64,000 bases of DNA from Acidobacteriota bacterium (GTDB taxonomy: Bacteria; Acidobacteriota; Blastocatellia; Pyrinomonadales; Pyrinomonadaceae). This document shows, piece after piece, positions 37,754 through 45,664 of the stretch. The notes beneath the pieces were generated by a model. It was not told the origin of the DNA. It did not search any database and saw nothing but the letters and a program-made list of their open reading frames with translations. The position numbers were made by a program, and so were the translations under genes. The DNA is taken from contig JAFAZX010000035.1 of assembly GCA_019239425.1 (NCBI GenBank), forward strand, positions 1 through 64,000. Reading direction: 5' to 3'. Within the stretch, counting starts at the first letter, position 1; each line of letters begins with the position of its first letter.

Positions 37754-37966
37754 ATACCGACTTGCGAGATGGAACAAGGCCCCTCCTCGCTGGGAGCGCG
37801 GGACACCCTACAGCCCGCCTGAGCGCGCAGCGCGAAAGCTGAGAGACTTCAATACTCAACGTCGAGTTAAGGCGTCAGACGGTCAGCGCGCTCACGCGCG
37901 CTTGCGGGCAGGGATGCCCGCGCTCCCAGCGAAGAGCCGGCCTTATTTTAATCTGCAAGTCGGTAT
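37754..37966. repeat. Dispersed ~210-bp inverted-repeat element, copy 1
   Basis: The ends read ATACCGACTTGC and, in reverse, ATACCGACTTGCAGATT. Inside, each arm carries CTGGGAGCGCGGG and GCCCGC blocks able to form long hairpins. The second copy at 44495-44704 shares the same ends, internal hairpins and GAGACTTAATNCTCAAC-like centre. No coding capacity. It resembles a MITE or REP/BIME-type unit. Confidence 0.8.
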
Positions 37967-38003
37967 CACCACGCTCTGACTGCGAGCCTTTACGCCTCCA
38001 CGG

Positions 38004-38018
38004 CGGCACACATTTTGC
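38004..38018 (+). promoter_or_regulatory. Sigma-54 (-24/-12) promoter upstream of usp
   Basis: CGGCAC-ACATT-TTGC matches the sigma-54 consensus TGGCAC-N5-TTGC with exact GG-GC spacing. Expected start of transcription is about 38030, 41 bases before the universal stress protein gene. The NtrC-type activator gene ends 280 bases upstream. Confidence 0.65.
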
Positions 38019-38070
38019 CGTAAGCGAGAAGCCGAAGAGGAAGCTCACTGTCTTGGCGGAGGATTCACAG

Positions 38071-39009
38071 ATGTTGAGCGTTGAGCGCATTCTCTGTCCC
38101 GCGGGCTTGCCGCCCGAGCGCGACGAGGCGCTCCGATACGCGGCGTCGCTCGCTCACGCCTACCACGCCAAGCTCTACGTGTGTCACTGCGCGAGCGCCT
38201 CCGCTCTGGTCACACTTCCCGGCGACGGGGCGTGGCGCGGACAGGTCAGGGAGCGGTTGGCCGACTCACTGGCCCATTACCTTGGCCGCCCCGGCCGGCG
38301 GGATTTCCACTGGAAGGTGGTTGCCGGCGAGGCCGGCGGCGTCGTCGGGGCGGAGATCGTCCGCGTGGCGCGCGAGCAGCGCGCCGACCTGATCGTGATG
38401 CGCTCGCGGCGCGCGGACGCCGCCGCGCTGCTCGGCTCGACGGCCGAGCAGGTCTCGCGCACGGCGTCCTGCCCGGTGCTCGTCGTCCGCCCGCAGGAGC
38501 AGCCTCCGAACGGAGGGCGTGAGCGCGAGGTCGGGTTCCGGCGTGTGCTCGTCTCCCACGATTTCTCAAGCGGCTCGGAACTGGCCCTCTCTTACGCGCT
38601 CTCGATAGCACGAACGTACGGCGCAGAACTGCACCTGATACACGTCCTGCCCGAGTCGGACGCCGCCGGGCCGGAGATAGCCCGGATTGAGACGGGCCTC
38701 GACGGCCCTTACCACCGCACGATGCGACGGCTGCAAGCCTCTGTGCCCGGAGAGGTGTGTCTGGAATGTCGTGTGGTGTTTGCGGTGCGCCGCGGCAAGC
38801 CGTATCGAGAGGTGCTCGCATACGTCAGGGAGAAAGGGATAGACCTCGTGTGCGTGGGCGCGCTCGGGAGGGATTTCGGTCTTGAGACTCTCTTCGGCTC
38901 GAATGCCGACCGCATGCTGCGCCAGGCGCGCTGTCCCGTGCTCGTCGCGCGCCCGCTCATGCCTTCGACTTCAACGTCCCTCGATTCACGACTCGAAGCC
39001 GCGCGTTAG
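38071..39009 (+). CDS. Tandem universal stress protein (two UspA domains)
   Basis: A 312-residue protein with two Usp domains. ATG 38071 has GGAGG eight bases upstream and is preferred over the in-frame TTG 38053. Domain 1 (~5-145) ends in LLGSTAEQVSRTASCPVLVVRP, where the G-x(9)-G(S/T) ATP motif is only partly kept. Domain 2 (~155-300) starts FRRVLVSHDFSSGSELAL and ends LFGSNADRMLRQARCPVLVARP. Usp proteins bind ATP or other ligands and promote survival under stress. A sigma-54 promoter lies just upstream. Confidence 0.92.
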   Translation: MLSVERILCPAGLPPERDEALRYAASLAHAYHAKLYVCHCASASALVTLPGDGAWRGQVRERLADSLAHYLGRPGRRDFHWKVVAGEAGGVVGAEIVRVAREQRADLIVMRSRRADAAALLGSTAEQVSRTASCPVLVVRPQEQPPNGGREREVGFRRVLVSHDFSSGSELALSYALSIARTYGAELHLIHVLPESDAAGPEIARIETGLDGPYHRTMRRLQASVPGEVCLECRVVFAVRRGKPYREVLAYVREKGIDLVCVGALGRDFGLETLFGSNADRMLRQARCPVLVARPLMPSTSTSLDSRLEAAR

Positions 39010-39088
39010 GTTATCTCACATGATCCTGTATGCCGTTCAAGCGCTGGGTGTTTTCACCACCCTGTTGGGTGATTTGCCGCTCTACGGC

Positions 39089-39928
39089 CTATAGGGTGGG
39101 AAGCTCGCGGGGGCGTGGGCCGCGCGGGAAGGCTTCGGCGAGACGCGCGAGTTCGGCTTCGGTCAGGTGGAGGTCGCCGGCGGCGGCGTTATCTTCGGCA
39201 TGTTCGGGGCTGCCGGCCTTCGGGATCGTGAAAGTAAAAGGCCAACGCAGCAGGAACCGCAGCGCTACCTGTCGAGGGGTCGCGCCGTGTGCGTCGGCGA
39301 TATCTTGCAGCACGCGACCGCCCTTCGTGCGCGGGCCGGGGAACTCCCCGTGACCGAACGGGCTGTAGGCGACGACGGCGACGCCGTGCTTCCCACACCA
39401 GGGGAGCACGGCGTGTTCTACGGCGCGCTCTTGCAGATGGTAGAGAACCTGATTGCAGGTTATGTGGCCCGCGCCGACAATCTCGAAAGCCTCTTCGAGA
39501 TCGGGCACGTCGAAGTTGCTGACGCCCCACGAGAGAATCTTCCCGTCGCGTCGGAGTTGGCCGAATGCGTCGAACGTTTCTTCGAGCGGATACCGGCCGC
39601 GCCAGTGCAGGAGGTAGCAGTCGAGCCGGTCGGTCTTCAGGCGTGCGAGCGAGCGTTCGCACGCCGCCACCGTCCCTCTTCGCGAGGCGTTTTCGGGTAG
39701 CACTTTGGAGACGAGGAAGACCTCATCGCGCCGCCCCGCGATGGCCTCGGCGACCATCTCTTCGGCGTCGCCGTACATCTCGGCGGTGTCTATGTGGGTC
39801 ATGCCGAGGTCGAGGCCGCGGCGCAAGGCGGCGACCGCCCGTACACGCTCGCCCTCATCAATCTTCCACGTCCCCTGACCGATGACCGCGACCATGCTTT
39901 CGGTGGGGCCAAACCGGCGTCGTTCCAT
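39089..39928 (-). CDS. Aldo/keto reductase
   Basis: A 279-residue AKR from ATG 39928 (MERRRFGPTES), with GGAGG six bases upstream. It is an NAD(P)H-dependent carbonyl reductase of TIM-barrel fold. The catalytic tetrad is visible: Asp and Tyr in HIDTAEMYG, Lys in FLVSKVLPEN and His in CYLLHWRG. The NADP-binding end reads FTIPKAGSPEHAEDNAAA. It is the last gene of a minus-strand run with the flavoprotein and UBP zinc-finger genes, suggesting a role in clearing reactive carbonyls under stress. Confidence 0.93.
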   Translation of the reverse strand: MERRRFGPTESMVAVIGQGTWKIDEGERVRAVAALRRGLDLGMTHIDTAEMYGDAEEMVAEAIAGRRDEVFLVSKVLPENASRRGTVAACERSLARLKTDRLDCYLLHWRGRYPLEETFDAFGQLRRDGKILSWGVSNFDVPDLEEAFEIVGAGHITCNQVLYHLQERAVEHAVLPWCGKHGVAVVAYSPFGHGEFPGPRTKGGRVLQDIADAHGATPRQVALRFLLRWPFTFTIPKAGSPEHAEDNAAAGDLHLTEAELARLAEAFPRGPRPRELPTL

Positions 39929-39953
39929 ACTTGTCCTCCGCCAACGGGTTCGT

Positions 39954-41633
39954 TCACATCTCACCCAGGTACTGATGCACTAACATGACGGCCATCGCCC
40001 CTTCGCCGACGGCCGAGGCGACGCGCTTGGCCGAGCCCGCACGCACGTCGCCGGCGGCGAACACGCCCGCGTGGGTCGTCTCCAAAAGGTACGGCTGCCG
40101 TCGCGCCGTCCAGCGGGAGGATTGCGCCGCGGCCGGCCCCGTCTGGACGTAACCCTTGTCGTCCCGCTCGATCTCTTCCGGGAGCCAGTCGGCGCGGGGC
40201 GTCGCCCCGATGAAGCAGAAGAGCGCGGGAGTTTTCAGCGTCCGCGTCTCGCCCGTCTTGTTGTTGACGACCTCGACTTCGCGGAGATGGCCGTCGCCGC
40301 GCATCTGCTTGACCTGTGTGTTGAGCAGCACCTCGATGTTGGGCGTCTGCTCAATCCGCCGCACCAGATAGGCCGACATGTCCTTGTGCAAATTATCGCC
40401 GCGTACGAGGAGGTAGACCTTGCGCGCGATACCCGAGAGGAAGACGGCCGCCTGCCCGGCGGAGTTGCCGCCGCCGACGACTATGACCTCCGCCCCGCGG
40501 CAGAGCGGCGCTTCGGTCGTGGTCGCGGCGTAGTAGACGCCTGAGCCCTCGAACTCCTCACACCCTTCGGCGACGAGACGGCGGTAGTCGCAACCTGTGG
40601 CAATCAAAAGGCACTTGGCCGTGACCGCCTCGCCGTCGTCCATCTTCAGCACCGGGTAATCGTTCTCGAAAGTGAGGCCGACGACGGGCGTGGGGACAGG
40701 CAGTTGCGCCCCGAACTTGCCGGCCTGCACGACGGCGCGCTCGGCCAACTCCCGGCCGGTGATGCCGGTGGGGAAGCCGAGATAGTTTTCGATCCTCATG
40801 CTCCGGCCCGCCTGCCCGCCCGGCCCGGCGCGCTCAAGGACTAAAGTTTTCAGACCTTCGGAGGCGCCGTAGACGGCCGCGGCCAGCCCGGCCGGGCCGG
40901 CCCCGACCACGACCAGGTCATAGACCTTATGCTCCAGCGGGCGGCGGATGCCGAGGGCCTCCGCCAGCTCGCGGTCGGACGGGTTACGCAGGAGCAGTTT
41001 GCGGCCCCACGCGACCACGGGGGTGTCGGCTTCGCTCACGCCGAACTGCTTGAGCAGTTGTTTCACCTGCGGGTCGGTCTCAAGGTCGAGCCACGTATAC
41101 GGCACGCGGTTGCGCGTCAGGAAGTCGCGGACGCGGTGTGTGTCGCGCGAGTAGCGCGAGCCGATCACGCGCAGCCCCGTGAAGTGCCCCGGCTCGCGCA
41201 GGAGTTGCCGCCGCGCGATGAACGCCTGAAGGATAACGTCGCCCAGGTCGGGGAAGCGATTGATAATCTCCCGCACGCCCTCGGACGAAACCACGTAGGC
41301 TTCGCAGTCGCCCCGCGCGACGGCCGAGACGAGCGAAGGCCCGCCTGTCAGGTGCGACACGTCGCCGGTGAACTCCCCCGGCCCGTGGACTGTGATGACC
41401 TTCGGCTCGTCGCCCGACTCATCCACGACCTCAATCTCGCCGCTGCGGACGACGAAGAACTTGAAGTCGCGCTCGCCCGCCTCGATGAGCTTCTGCCCCG
41501 AAGCATAACGCTTGAGCGTCGCCCCGCCGCAACGCGCGAGCGCGTTCATCTGCGCCTCGTCGAGCTTCGGAAAGGCGACGGCGTCCAGGTCGTGCTCGGC
41601 CGGACTTCCATTCGACTCAGGCATAGTTTTCAT
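39954..41633 (-). CDS. cNMP-binding-domain thioredoxin-reductase-like flavoprotein
   Basis: A 559-residue protein. Residues ~15-135 form a cyclic-nucleotide-binding fold (PGEFTGDVSHLTGGPSLVSAV). Residues ~150-225 resemble a glutaredoxin-like segment (IGSRYSRDTHRVRDFLTRNRVP is its start). The rest is a two-dinucleotide-binding reductase: VVVGAGPAGLAAAVYGASEG for FAD, VIVVGGGNSAGQAAVFLS for NADPH and GVFAAGDVR. The redox CxxC of true thioredoxin reductases is absent: the region reads VYYAATTTEAPLCRG, so it cannot pass electrons to thioredoxin by the usual route. The start overlaps the end of the UBP gene; ATG 41624 is an alternative. Confidence 0.9.
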   Translation of the reverse strand: MKTMPESNGSPAEHDLDAVAFPKLDEAQMNALARCGGATLKRYASGQKLIEAGERDFKFFVVRSGEIEVVDESGDEPKVITVHGPGEFTGDVSHLTGGPSLVSAVARGDCEAYVVSSEGVREIINRFPDLGDVILQAFIARRQLLREPGHFTGLRVIGSRYSRDTHRVRDFLTRNRVPYTWLDLETDPQVKQLLKQFGVSEADTPVVAWGRKLLLRNPSDRELAEALGIRRPLEHKVYDLVVVGAGPAGLAAAVYGASEGLKTLVLERAGPGGQAGRSMRIENYLGFPTGITGRELAERAVVQAGKFGAQLPVPTPVVGLTFENDYPVLKMDDGEAVTAKCLLIATGCDYRRLVAEGCEEFEGSGVYYAATTTEAPLCRGAEVIVVGGGNSAGQAAVFLSGIARKVYLLVRGDNLHKDMSAYLVRRIEQTPNIEVLLNTQVKQMRGDGHLREVEVVNNKTGETRTLKTPALFCFIGATPRADWLPEEIERDDKGYVQTGPAAAQSSRWTARRQPYLLETTHAGVFAAGDVRAGSAKRVASAVGEGAMAVMLVHQYLGEM

Positions 41634-41868
41634 CCACGTAGCACCAGCGCCAGTTCTCTCCCGGCTCGAAGGAGCGGACTATCGGGTGCCCGCTCGCGTG
41701 GGAGTGTCTCCGCGCGTGCCGGTTCGGAGAGGAGTCGCAGCAGCCGACGTGGCCGCACGTCAGGCACAGGCGCAGGTGCACCCACGGCGAGCCGATTTTC
41801 AAGCACTCCTCGCAGCCGTCGGCGCTCGGCGTGACGTGTCGGATATAAATCAGGTGCGGGTCGGCCAT
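41617..41868 (-). CDS. UBP-type zinc-finger protein
   Basis: An 83-residue protein that is nearly all zf-UBP domain. It has the Cys/His pattern C-x2-C (GCEECL), C-x2-C (LCLTCGHVGCCDS), and then NRHARRHSHASGHPIV and WRWCYVDE. In eukaryotes this domain binds ubiquitin tails. In bacteria it often sits beside cNMP/thioredoxin-reductase-like genes, exactly as here. It overlaps the flavoprotein gene start, so the two are coupled. Confidence 0.9.
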   Translation of the reverse strand: MADPHLIYIRHVTPSADGCEECLKIGSPWVHLRLCLTCGHVGCCDSSPNRHARRHSHASGHPIVRSFEPGENWRWCYVDENYA

Positions 41869-41932
41869 GTCGTCTACCTCACATACAGACCGGCGCGGCG
41901 TCGGCTGCTCTTCGAAACATCTTCATCGACAT

Positions 41933-42235
41933 TCAGCCGGGCAGCTTGAACGCCAGAACGTCCGCCTGCTCGATGACGGGCGGCTCTACAAAAAGCTCCT
42001 CGGCCCTCGCCTTCAGCGCCTCGGCGACTTTACCCGCGAGGTGCGCCCGCCGGCCCTCCTCGTCCGGGAAGGCGTCGAAGATTGCGTAGGTCGCAGGGCC
42101 GAGGCGGATGGCAAACCAGCAGAGCGTATCAGGCTCCTCCTCGACCAGATGTAGTCCGCCGTGGAGGAAGGTCTCCACCGCCTCCTCCTTCGAGGGTTTC
42201 GCTTCCAACCGAACGAGCAGCGCGACCTTGACCAT
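41933..42235 (-). CDS. Antibiotic-biosynthesis-monooxygenase-fold protein (putative quinol monooxygenase)
   Basis: A 100-residue ABM-fold protein: VKVALLVRLEAKPSKEEAVETF, a central TLCWFAIRLGPATYAIFDAF strand pair and EPPVIEQADVLAFKLPG. The family forms ferredoxin-like dimers that oxidise quinols or act as stress proteins. AAGGAGG precedes ATG 42235. A conserved dyad (42310-42330) lies upstream. Confidence 0.88.
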   Translation of the reverse strand: MVKVALLVRLEAKPSKEEAVETFLHGGLHLVEEEPDTLCWFAIRLGPATYAIFDAFPDEEGRRAHLAGKVAEALKARAEELFVEPPVIEQADVLAFKLPG

Positions 42236-42309
42236 TTCAGACCTCCTTAGTTCGACAAAGCCTTCGACTCACCCACGGCCGGACGCCCGTCCGTCGGGTG
42301 GGCGAGAAG

Positions 42310-42330
42310 GCCCACTGGGTGAAATGACCC
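42310..42330. promoter_or_regulatory. Dyad motif, copy 1 (possible enhancer for the NtrC-type activator)
   Basis: Contains TGGGTGAAATGACCCA, a dyad with five-base arms (TGGGT/ACCCA). The same 21 bases occur with one change, in reverse orientation, at 45467-45487. It lies 258 bases upstream of the aldehyde dehydrogenase sigma-54 promoter and ~75 bases upstream of the monooxygenase gene. Confidence 0.5.
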
Positions 42331-42347
42331 ATCAGTGTTCACCCGAA

Positions 42348-42509
42348 TCAGCCGTGTGCAACATCGCGGCAGGGCTCGTGCCCGCAACGGCAAGTGACTA
42401 CGGCGACGCCCTCCGCGTCACGGCAGTACTCGCTGCAATAATCCTCGCCCGCCTGAACCTCACAATGGCAACTGAAGTGTGCACACTCATCTCGCTTCTG
42501 CTTTTCCAT
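42348..42509 (-). CDS. Bacterial metallothionein-like protein
   Basis: A 53-residue Cys-rich protein from ATG 42509 with GAGGGGGGAAGC upstream; the longer in-frame reading to 42698 is not protein-like. It carries eight cysteines with histidines: CAHFSCHCEV, YCSEYC, and CRCGHEPC near the end, as in the bacterial metallothionein family that binds zinc or cadmium. It is divergent from the aldehyde dehydrogenase gene. Confidence 0.82.
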   Translation of the reverse strand: MEKQKRDECAHFSCHCEVQAGEDYCSEYCRDAEGVAVVTCRCGHEPCRDVAHG

Positions 42510-42587
42510 GATGCTTCCCCCCTCGCTCAACTCGCCAAAGCACTCAAGAAGCGTTCCGCTGCGACGCGGCGGCTCTCGAACCATTGG

Positions 42588-42603
42588 TGGAACGATGCTT
42601 GCC
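42588..42603 (+). promoter_or_regulatory. Sigma-54 (-24/-12) promoter upstream of the aldehyde dehydrogenase gene
   Basis: TGGAACGATGCTTGCC fits TGGCACG-N4-TTGCW with two changes and exact spacing of the GG and GC pairs. Transcription would start near 42615, leaving an ~86-base leader. A dyad motif lies 258 bases upstream. Confidence 0.6.
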
Positions 42604-42700
42604 CCTCGGACGCAGCACAGACGAAACGAACACGCACATCCACGCTGCCTTCCCGTGCTGTCGAAGCGGGATGTGAGACGAAGGAGACGAAGCGACAATC

Positions 42701-44203
42701 ATGGCAGAGACAGGATCGGCGGCGACCGCGCGGACGGAACCGTTACCCTTCGACGGATTCGACAAGATGTTTCTGAACGGCGAGTGGCGTCAGGGACGAA
42801 GCGAGAAGATTTCCGAAGACCTCGACCCCTACACGGGCGAGGTTCTGGTGCGCATCCCGCTGGCCGACGAGCGCGACCTCGACGAGGCGTTCGCCGCCGC
42901 CGCGTCGGCGCAGGAGAGTTGGGGGAACACTCCCCCGGCCGAACGCGCGGGCATAATCAGGGGCGCGGCCGCCATCATGGAGGAGCGGCGCGAGGAGCTG
43001 GTGGGCTGGCTCATACGCGAGTCGGGCAGCACGCGCATCAAGGCCGAAGTCGAGTGGCAGTTCGCACACGCCGTCACGCTCGAAGCCTCGACCTTCCCGG
43101 CGCGCGCCGACGGGATGATTCTGCCCGTAGACATCCCCGGCAAGGAGTCGCGCGTCTACCGGCGGCCGGTCGGCGTGGTCGGCATGATCAGCCCCTGGAA
43201 CTTTCCGCTGCACCTCAGCAGCCGCTCGGTCGCCCCCGCGCTCGCGCTCGGCAACACGGTCGTCGTCAAGCCGGCCTCGGACACGCCCGTCACCGGCGGG
43301 CTGCTGCTTGCGAAAATCTACGAGGAGGCGGGATTGCCGGCCGGTGTGCTGAACGTCGTCGTCGGGTCGGGAAGCGTCATCGGCGACGCGTTCGTCAAGC
43401 ACCCCGTTCCGCGCGTCATCTCATTCACCGGCTCGACGGAAGTCGGGAGGCGCATCGCCGAACTCGCCGCGCAAAGTCCAATCCTCAAGAGGGTTGTGCT
43501 CGAACTTGGCGGCAACTCCCCGTGCGTCGTCCTCGACGACGCGGACATCGACCTCGCCTCGCGCATCGCCCTGTTCGGTAAGTTCCTGCACCAGGGCCAA
43601 ATCTGCATGGCGATTAACCGCCTCATCGTTGACGAGAAGGTCTTCGACGACTTCGTCGATGCCTTCGTGGCCGGCGTCAGCGCGATGAAGGTCGGCGACC
43701 CCTCCGACGGGCGCACCGTGGTCGGGCCTCTCATCAACCGGCAGCAGTTGGAGAAGCTGCAACGGCACATCGAGCAGGCGCGGAGTGAGGGCGCGCGAGA
43801 GTTGGCCGGCGGCGGCGCGGAGGGACTCGTCCTCCCGCCACACGTCTTCGACCACGTGACGAACAACATGACAATCGCGCGCGAAGAGATGTTCGGCCCC
43901 GTGGTCGGCCTCATCAAGGTGCGCGGCGACGAGGAGGCGCTGGCGGCGGCGAACGACACTTCCTACGGCCTTTCGGCGGCGGTCGTGACGCGCGACGCCG
44001 AGCGCGGGCTGAAGTTCGCGCGGCGCGTGCAGGCCGGGATGACGCACGTCAACGACTCGCCGGTCAACGACCTCCCGAACTGCCCCTTCGGCGGCGAGAA
44101 GAACAGCGGCCTCGGCCGCTACAACGGCCGCTGGTCAATCGAGGAGTTCACCACCGTCCAATGGGTCTCCGTCCAGCACGAGCCGCCGCGGTATCCGTTC
44201 TAA
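42701..44203 (+). CDS. NAD(P)-dependent aldehyde dehydrogenase
   Basis: A 500-residue ALDH-superfamily enzyme that oxidises aldehydes to acids. Visible features: [19 protein letters not shown] (cofactor region), [11 protein letters not shown], the catalytic Glu in [10 protein letters not shown] and nucleophile Cys in GQICMAINR, and EEMFGPV. The C-terminal [20 protein letters not shown] is typical of the vanillin/benzaldehyde dehydrogenase branch. Substrate cannot be told from sequence. Within this stress region it would detoxify aldehydes alongside the aldo/keto reductase. Confidence 0.94.
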   Translation: MAETGSAATARTEPLPFDGFDKMFLNGEWRQGRSEKISEDLDPYTGEVLVRIPLADERDLDEAFAAAASAQESWGNTPPAERAGIIRGAAAIMEERREELVGWLIRESGSTRIKAEVEWQFAHAVTLEASTFPARADGMILPVDIPGKESRVYRRPVGVVGMISPWNFPLHLSSRSVAPALALGNTVVVKPASDTPVTGGLLLAKIYEEAGLPAGVLNVVVGSGSVIGDAFVKHPVPRVISFTGSTEVGRRIAELAAQSPILKRVVLELGGNSPCVVLDDADIDLASRIALFGKFLHQGQICMAINRLIVDEKVFDDFVDAFVAGVSAMKVGDPSDGRTVVGPLINRQQLEKLQRHIEQARSEGARELAGGGAEGLVLPPHVFDHVTNNMTIAREEMFGPVVGLIKVRGDEEALAAANDTSYGLSAAVVTRDAERGLKFARRVQAGMTHVNDSPVNDLPNCPFGGEKNSGLGRYNGRWSIEEFTTVQWVSVQHEPPRYPF

Positions 44204-44243
44204 ACTCGTCGCGTGAAGCCGGAAGGTGGAGGTTCAAACTCAA

Positions 44244-44420
44244 ATGAGCAACAAGCGCCCTGACGAAGACAACGCGATTGACGAGGAAGTTGACACCGCC
44301 CTGGAGGAGACGTTCCCGGCCAGCGACCCGCCGTCGTGGACGCTCGGCACAGACCACCCGGTCGAGACTAAGGGCCGGCCGGATGGCTCCGAGAGTCAGG
44401 ATGAAGACACAAGCGAATGA
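44244..44420 (+). CDS. Small acidic stress-associated-type protein
   Basis: A 58-residue acidic protein (MSNKRPDEDNAIDEEVDTAL). It carries the motif LEETFPASDPPSWT, which recurs in many small bacterial proteins found beside stress genes. No structure or function is known to me. ATG 44244 is preferred to an in-frame upstream start at 44226, which lacks a better site. Confidence 0.65.
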   Translation: MSNKRPDEDNAIDEEVDTALEETFPASDPPSWTLGTDHPVETKGRPDGSESQDEDTSE

Positions 44421-44494
44421 AACCCGATGGATAACCGTCCCCTTCACCTTCATCTGCGGTCGGACGGCGCTCGCGCTCCTCTTCAGAACTTATA

Positions 44495-44704
44495 ATACCG
44501 CCTTGCAGATTGAGATAAGGCCCCTTCTCGCTGGGAGCGCGGGCATCCCTGCCCGCCTGAGCGCGTGAGCGCGAAGGCCGTGAGACTTAATGCCTCAACG
44601 GTGAGGTAAGACGCGAGACTGTCAGCGCGCTTGCGCGCGCTTGCGGGCAGGGATGCCCGCGCTCCCAGCTTTAAGCAGCCTTATTTCAATCTGCAAGTCG
44701 GTAT
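44495..44704. repeat. Dispersed ~210-bp inverted-repeat element, copy 2
   Basis: The left end is ATACCGCCTTGCAGATTGAG and the right end, reversed, ATACCGACTTGCAGATTGAA. Both arms contain CTGGGAGCGCGGGCATCC followed by CTGCCCGC. The arms match over ~60 bases, longer than in copy 1 at 37754-37966. It is placed between the small acidic protein gene and the 3' end of grpE. Confidence 0.85.
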
Positions 44705-44763
44705 AAGCTGCACGCTAGGGGAAGCGAGTCCGCAAGCACACCCGCGAATGTAAGACGAGACAT

Positions 44764-45324
44764 TTAAGCGGCGCGCCCAACCTGAACGCGGGCCGGGCGC
44801 AGGAGTCGGTCGCCTAACTTGTAGCCTCTGCTGTACTCACGGGTCACGACCCCGTCCGTCTCGGCGCGCACCGGGACGGTATCAACCGCCTCGTGCACCT
44901 CCGGGTCGAACAACTCGCCGACAGACCTGACGGGTTCGACGCCGACCGCCGCGAGCGCACGCTCGAAGCCCTGAACCGTTCGCCCCAATCCGTCGATCAG
45001 GGACATCACCGAGCCGTTTGCGAGGGCGGCTTCGATGGAGCGCTGAAGGTTGTCGAGGACGGGCAGGAGGCCGCCGACGAACTGCGTCTGCGCTCCGAGC
45101 GCGCGCTCGTCGGCGGCGCGGTTGAGCCGCTGCCGCGTCTCGTCAGTCTGGCGCTGCAATCCGTCGCGCAATTCTTCGTAACGTGTCCGCAGAGCGCGCG
45201 CCTCCTGCTCGGCCGCTCGCGTGCGCGCTTCGAGTTCGGCGACGTAAGCGGGACTTATTTCCGGTTGTTCAGCCGCCCGGCTGTCCCCCTCACGCACATC
45301 TTCTGCTCTTGATTGCTCAGACAT
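44764..45324 (-). CDS. grpE: GrpE nucleotide exchange factor
   Basis: A 186-residue GrpE from ATG 45324 (MSEQSRAEDV) behind AAGGGGCGAG. It has the long N-terminal coiled coil (VAELEARTRAAEQEARALRT and onward), then FVGGLLPVLDNLQRSIEAAL, the dimer helices, and the C-terminal beta-domain FDPEVHEAVDTVPV...YSRGYKLGDRLLRPARVQVG. It releases ADP from DnaK. The gene is divergent from dnaK, an uncommon layout. A weak -24/-12-like sequence lies at 45389-45375 on its strand. Confidence 0.93.
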   Translation of the reverse strand: MSEQSRAEDVREGDSRAAEQPEISPAYVAELEARTRAAEQEARALRTRYEELRDGLQRQTDETRQRLNRAADERALGAQTQFVGGLLPVLDNLQRSIEAALANGSVMSLIDGLGRTVQGFERALAAVGVEPVRSVGELFDPEVHEAVDTVPVRAETDGVVTREYSRGYKLGDRLLRPARVQVGRAA

Positions 45325-45466
45325 CCGCTCGCCCCTTCCCGACCGAAGATAAACGGCTCCGGCCAAAGGTCAGCGCAAGTTCTATTCCGGCGAGAACATC
45401 GGAGGCTCCCGTTAGAGTAACGGCGCAGACGTGCGCGGCGTCGCGGCTTCCTTAATTCAGACCGCC

Positions 45467-45487
45467 GGGTCATTTCACCCACTGGGC
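45467..45487. promoter_or_regulatory. Dyad motif, copy 2, between grpE and dnaK
   Basis: On the minus strand it contains TGGGTGAAATGACCC, matching 20 of 21 bases of the motif at 42310-42330. It lies ~108 bases upstream of the dnaK sigma-54 promoter, a usual distance for NtrC-type enhancers, and ~145 bases upstream of grpE. Confidence 0.55.
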
Positions 45488-45594
45488 ACTTTGGCGCACC
45501 GACACGCGACGCGCGGCCTGTGGGTCACCCGATTGTCGAGACCGTAACCGCGCCCCTCGCCAGCAAAAGTTCGGGAACGAACGCGCCGAGCGAG

Positions 45595-45610
45595 TGGCAC
45601 GGCGTGTGCA
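45595..45610 (+). promoter_or_regulatory. Sigma-54 (-24/-12) promoter of the dnaK operon
   Basis: TGGCACGGCGTGTGCA matches TGGCACG-N4-TTGCW at every conserved position but one, with correct spacing. Transcription would begin at about 45622, 43 bases before dnaK. Confidence 0.7.
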
Positions 45611-45614
45611 CCTA

Positions 45615-45634
45615 TTGAGCAATAAATAGCTCAG
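45615..45634. promoter_or_regulatory. HAIR-like inverted repeat at the dnaK start region
   Basis: TTGAGC-AATAAATA-GCTCAG contains five-base arms TGAGC/GCTCA. It recalls the HspR operator CTTGAGT-N7-ACTCAAG. It overlaps the predicted transcription start, and a MerR/CbpM-like gene sits in the operon. Similarity is partial. Confidence 0.35.
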
Positions 45635-45664
45635 GCAGAAGGTGAGTATCGAAGGAGGAGAGGC

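Noticed and set aside
39010..39088. Hairpins in the gap between usp and the aldo/keto reductase as a bidirectional terminator
   Set aside because: CACCC/GGGTG stems are short and overlapping with no U-run, so the call is not supported.
40929..41834. 301-codon plus-strand ORF opposite the flavoprotein gene
   Set aside because: It is an antisense shadow of a gene with clear FAD and NADPH motifs on the other strand.
45325..45664. CIRCE element (TTAGCACTC-N9-GAGTGCTAA) at grpE/dnaK
   Set aside because: No such sequence is present; only a partial HAIR-like repeat was seen.
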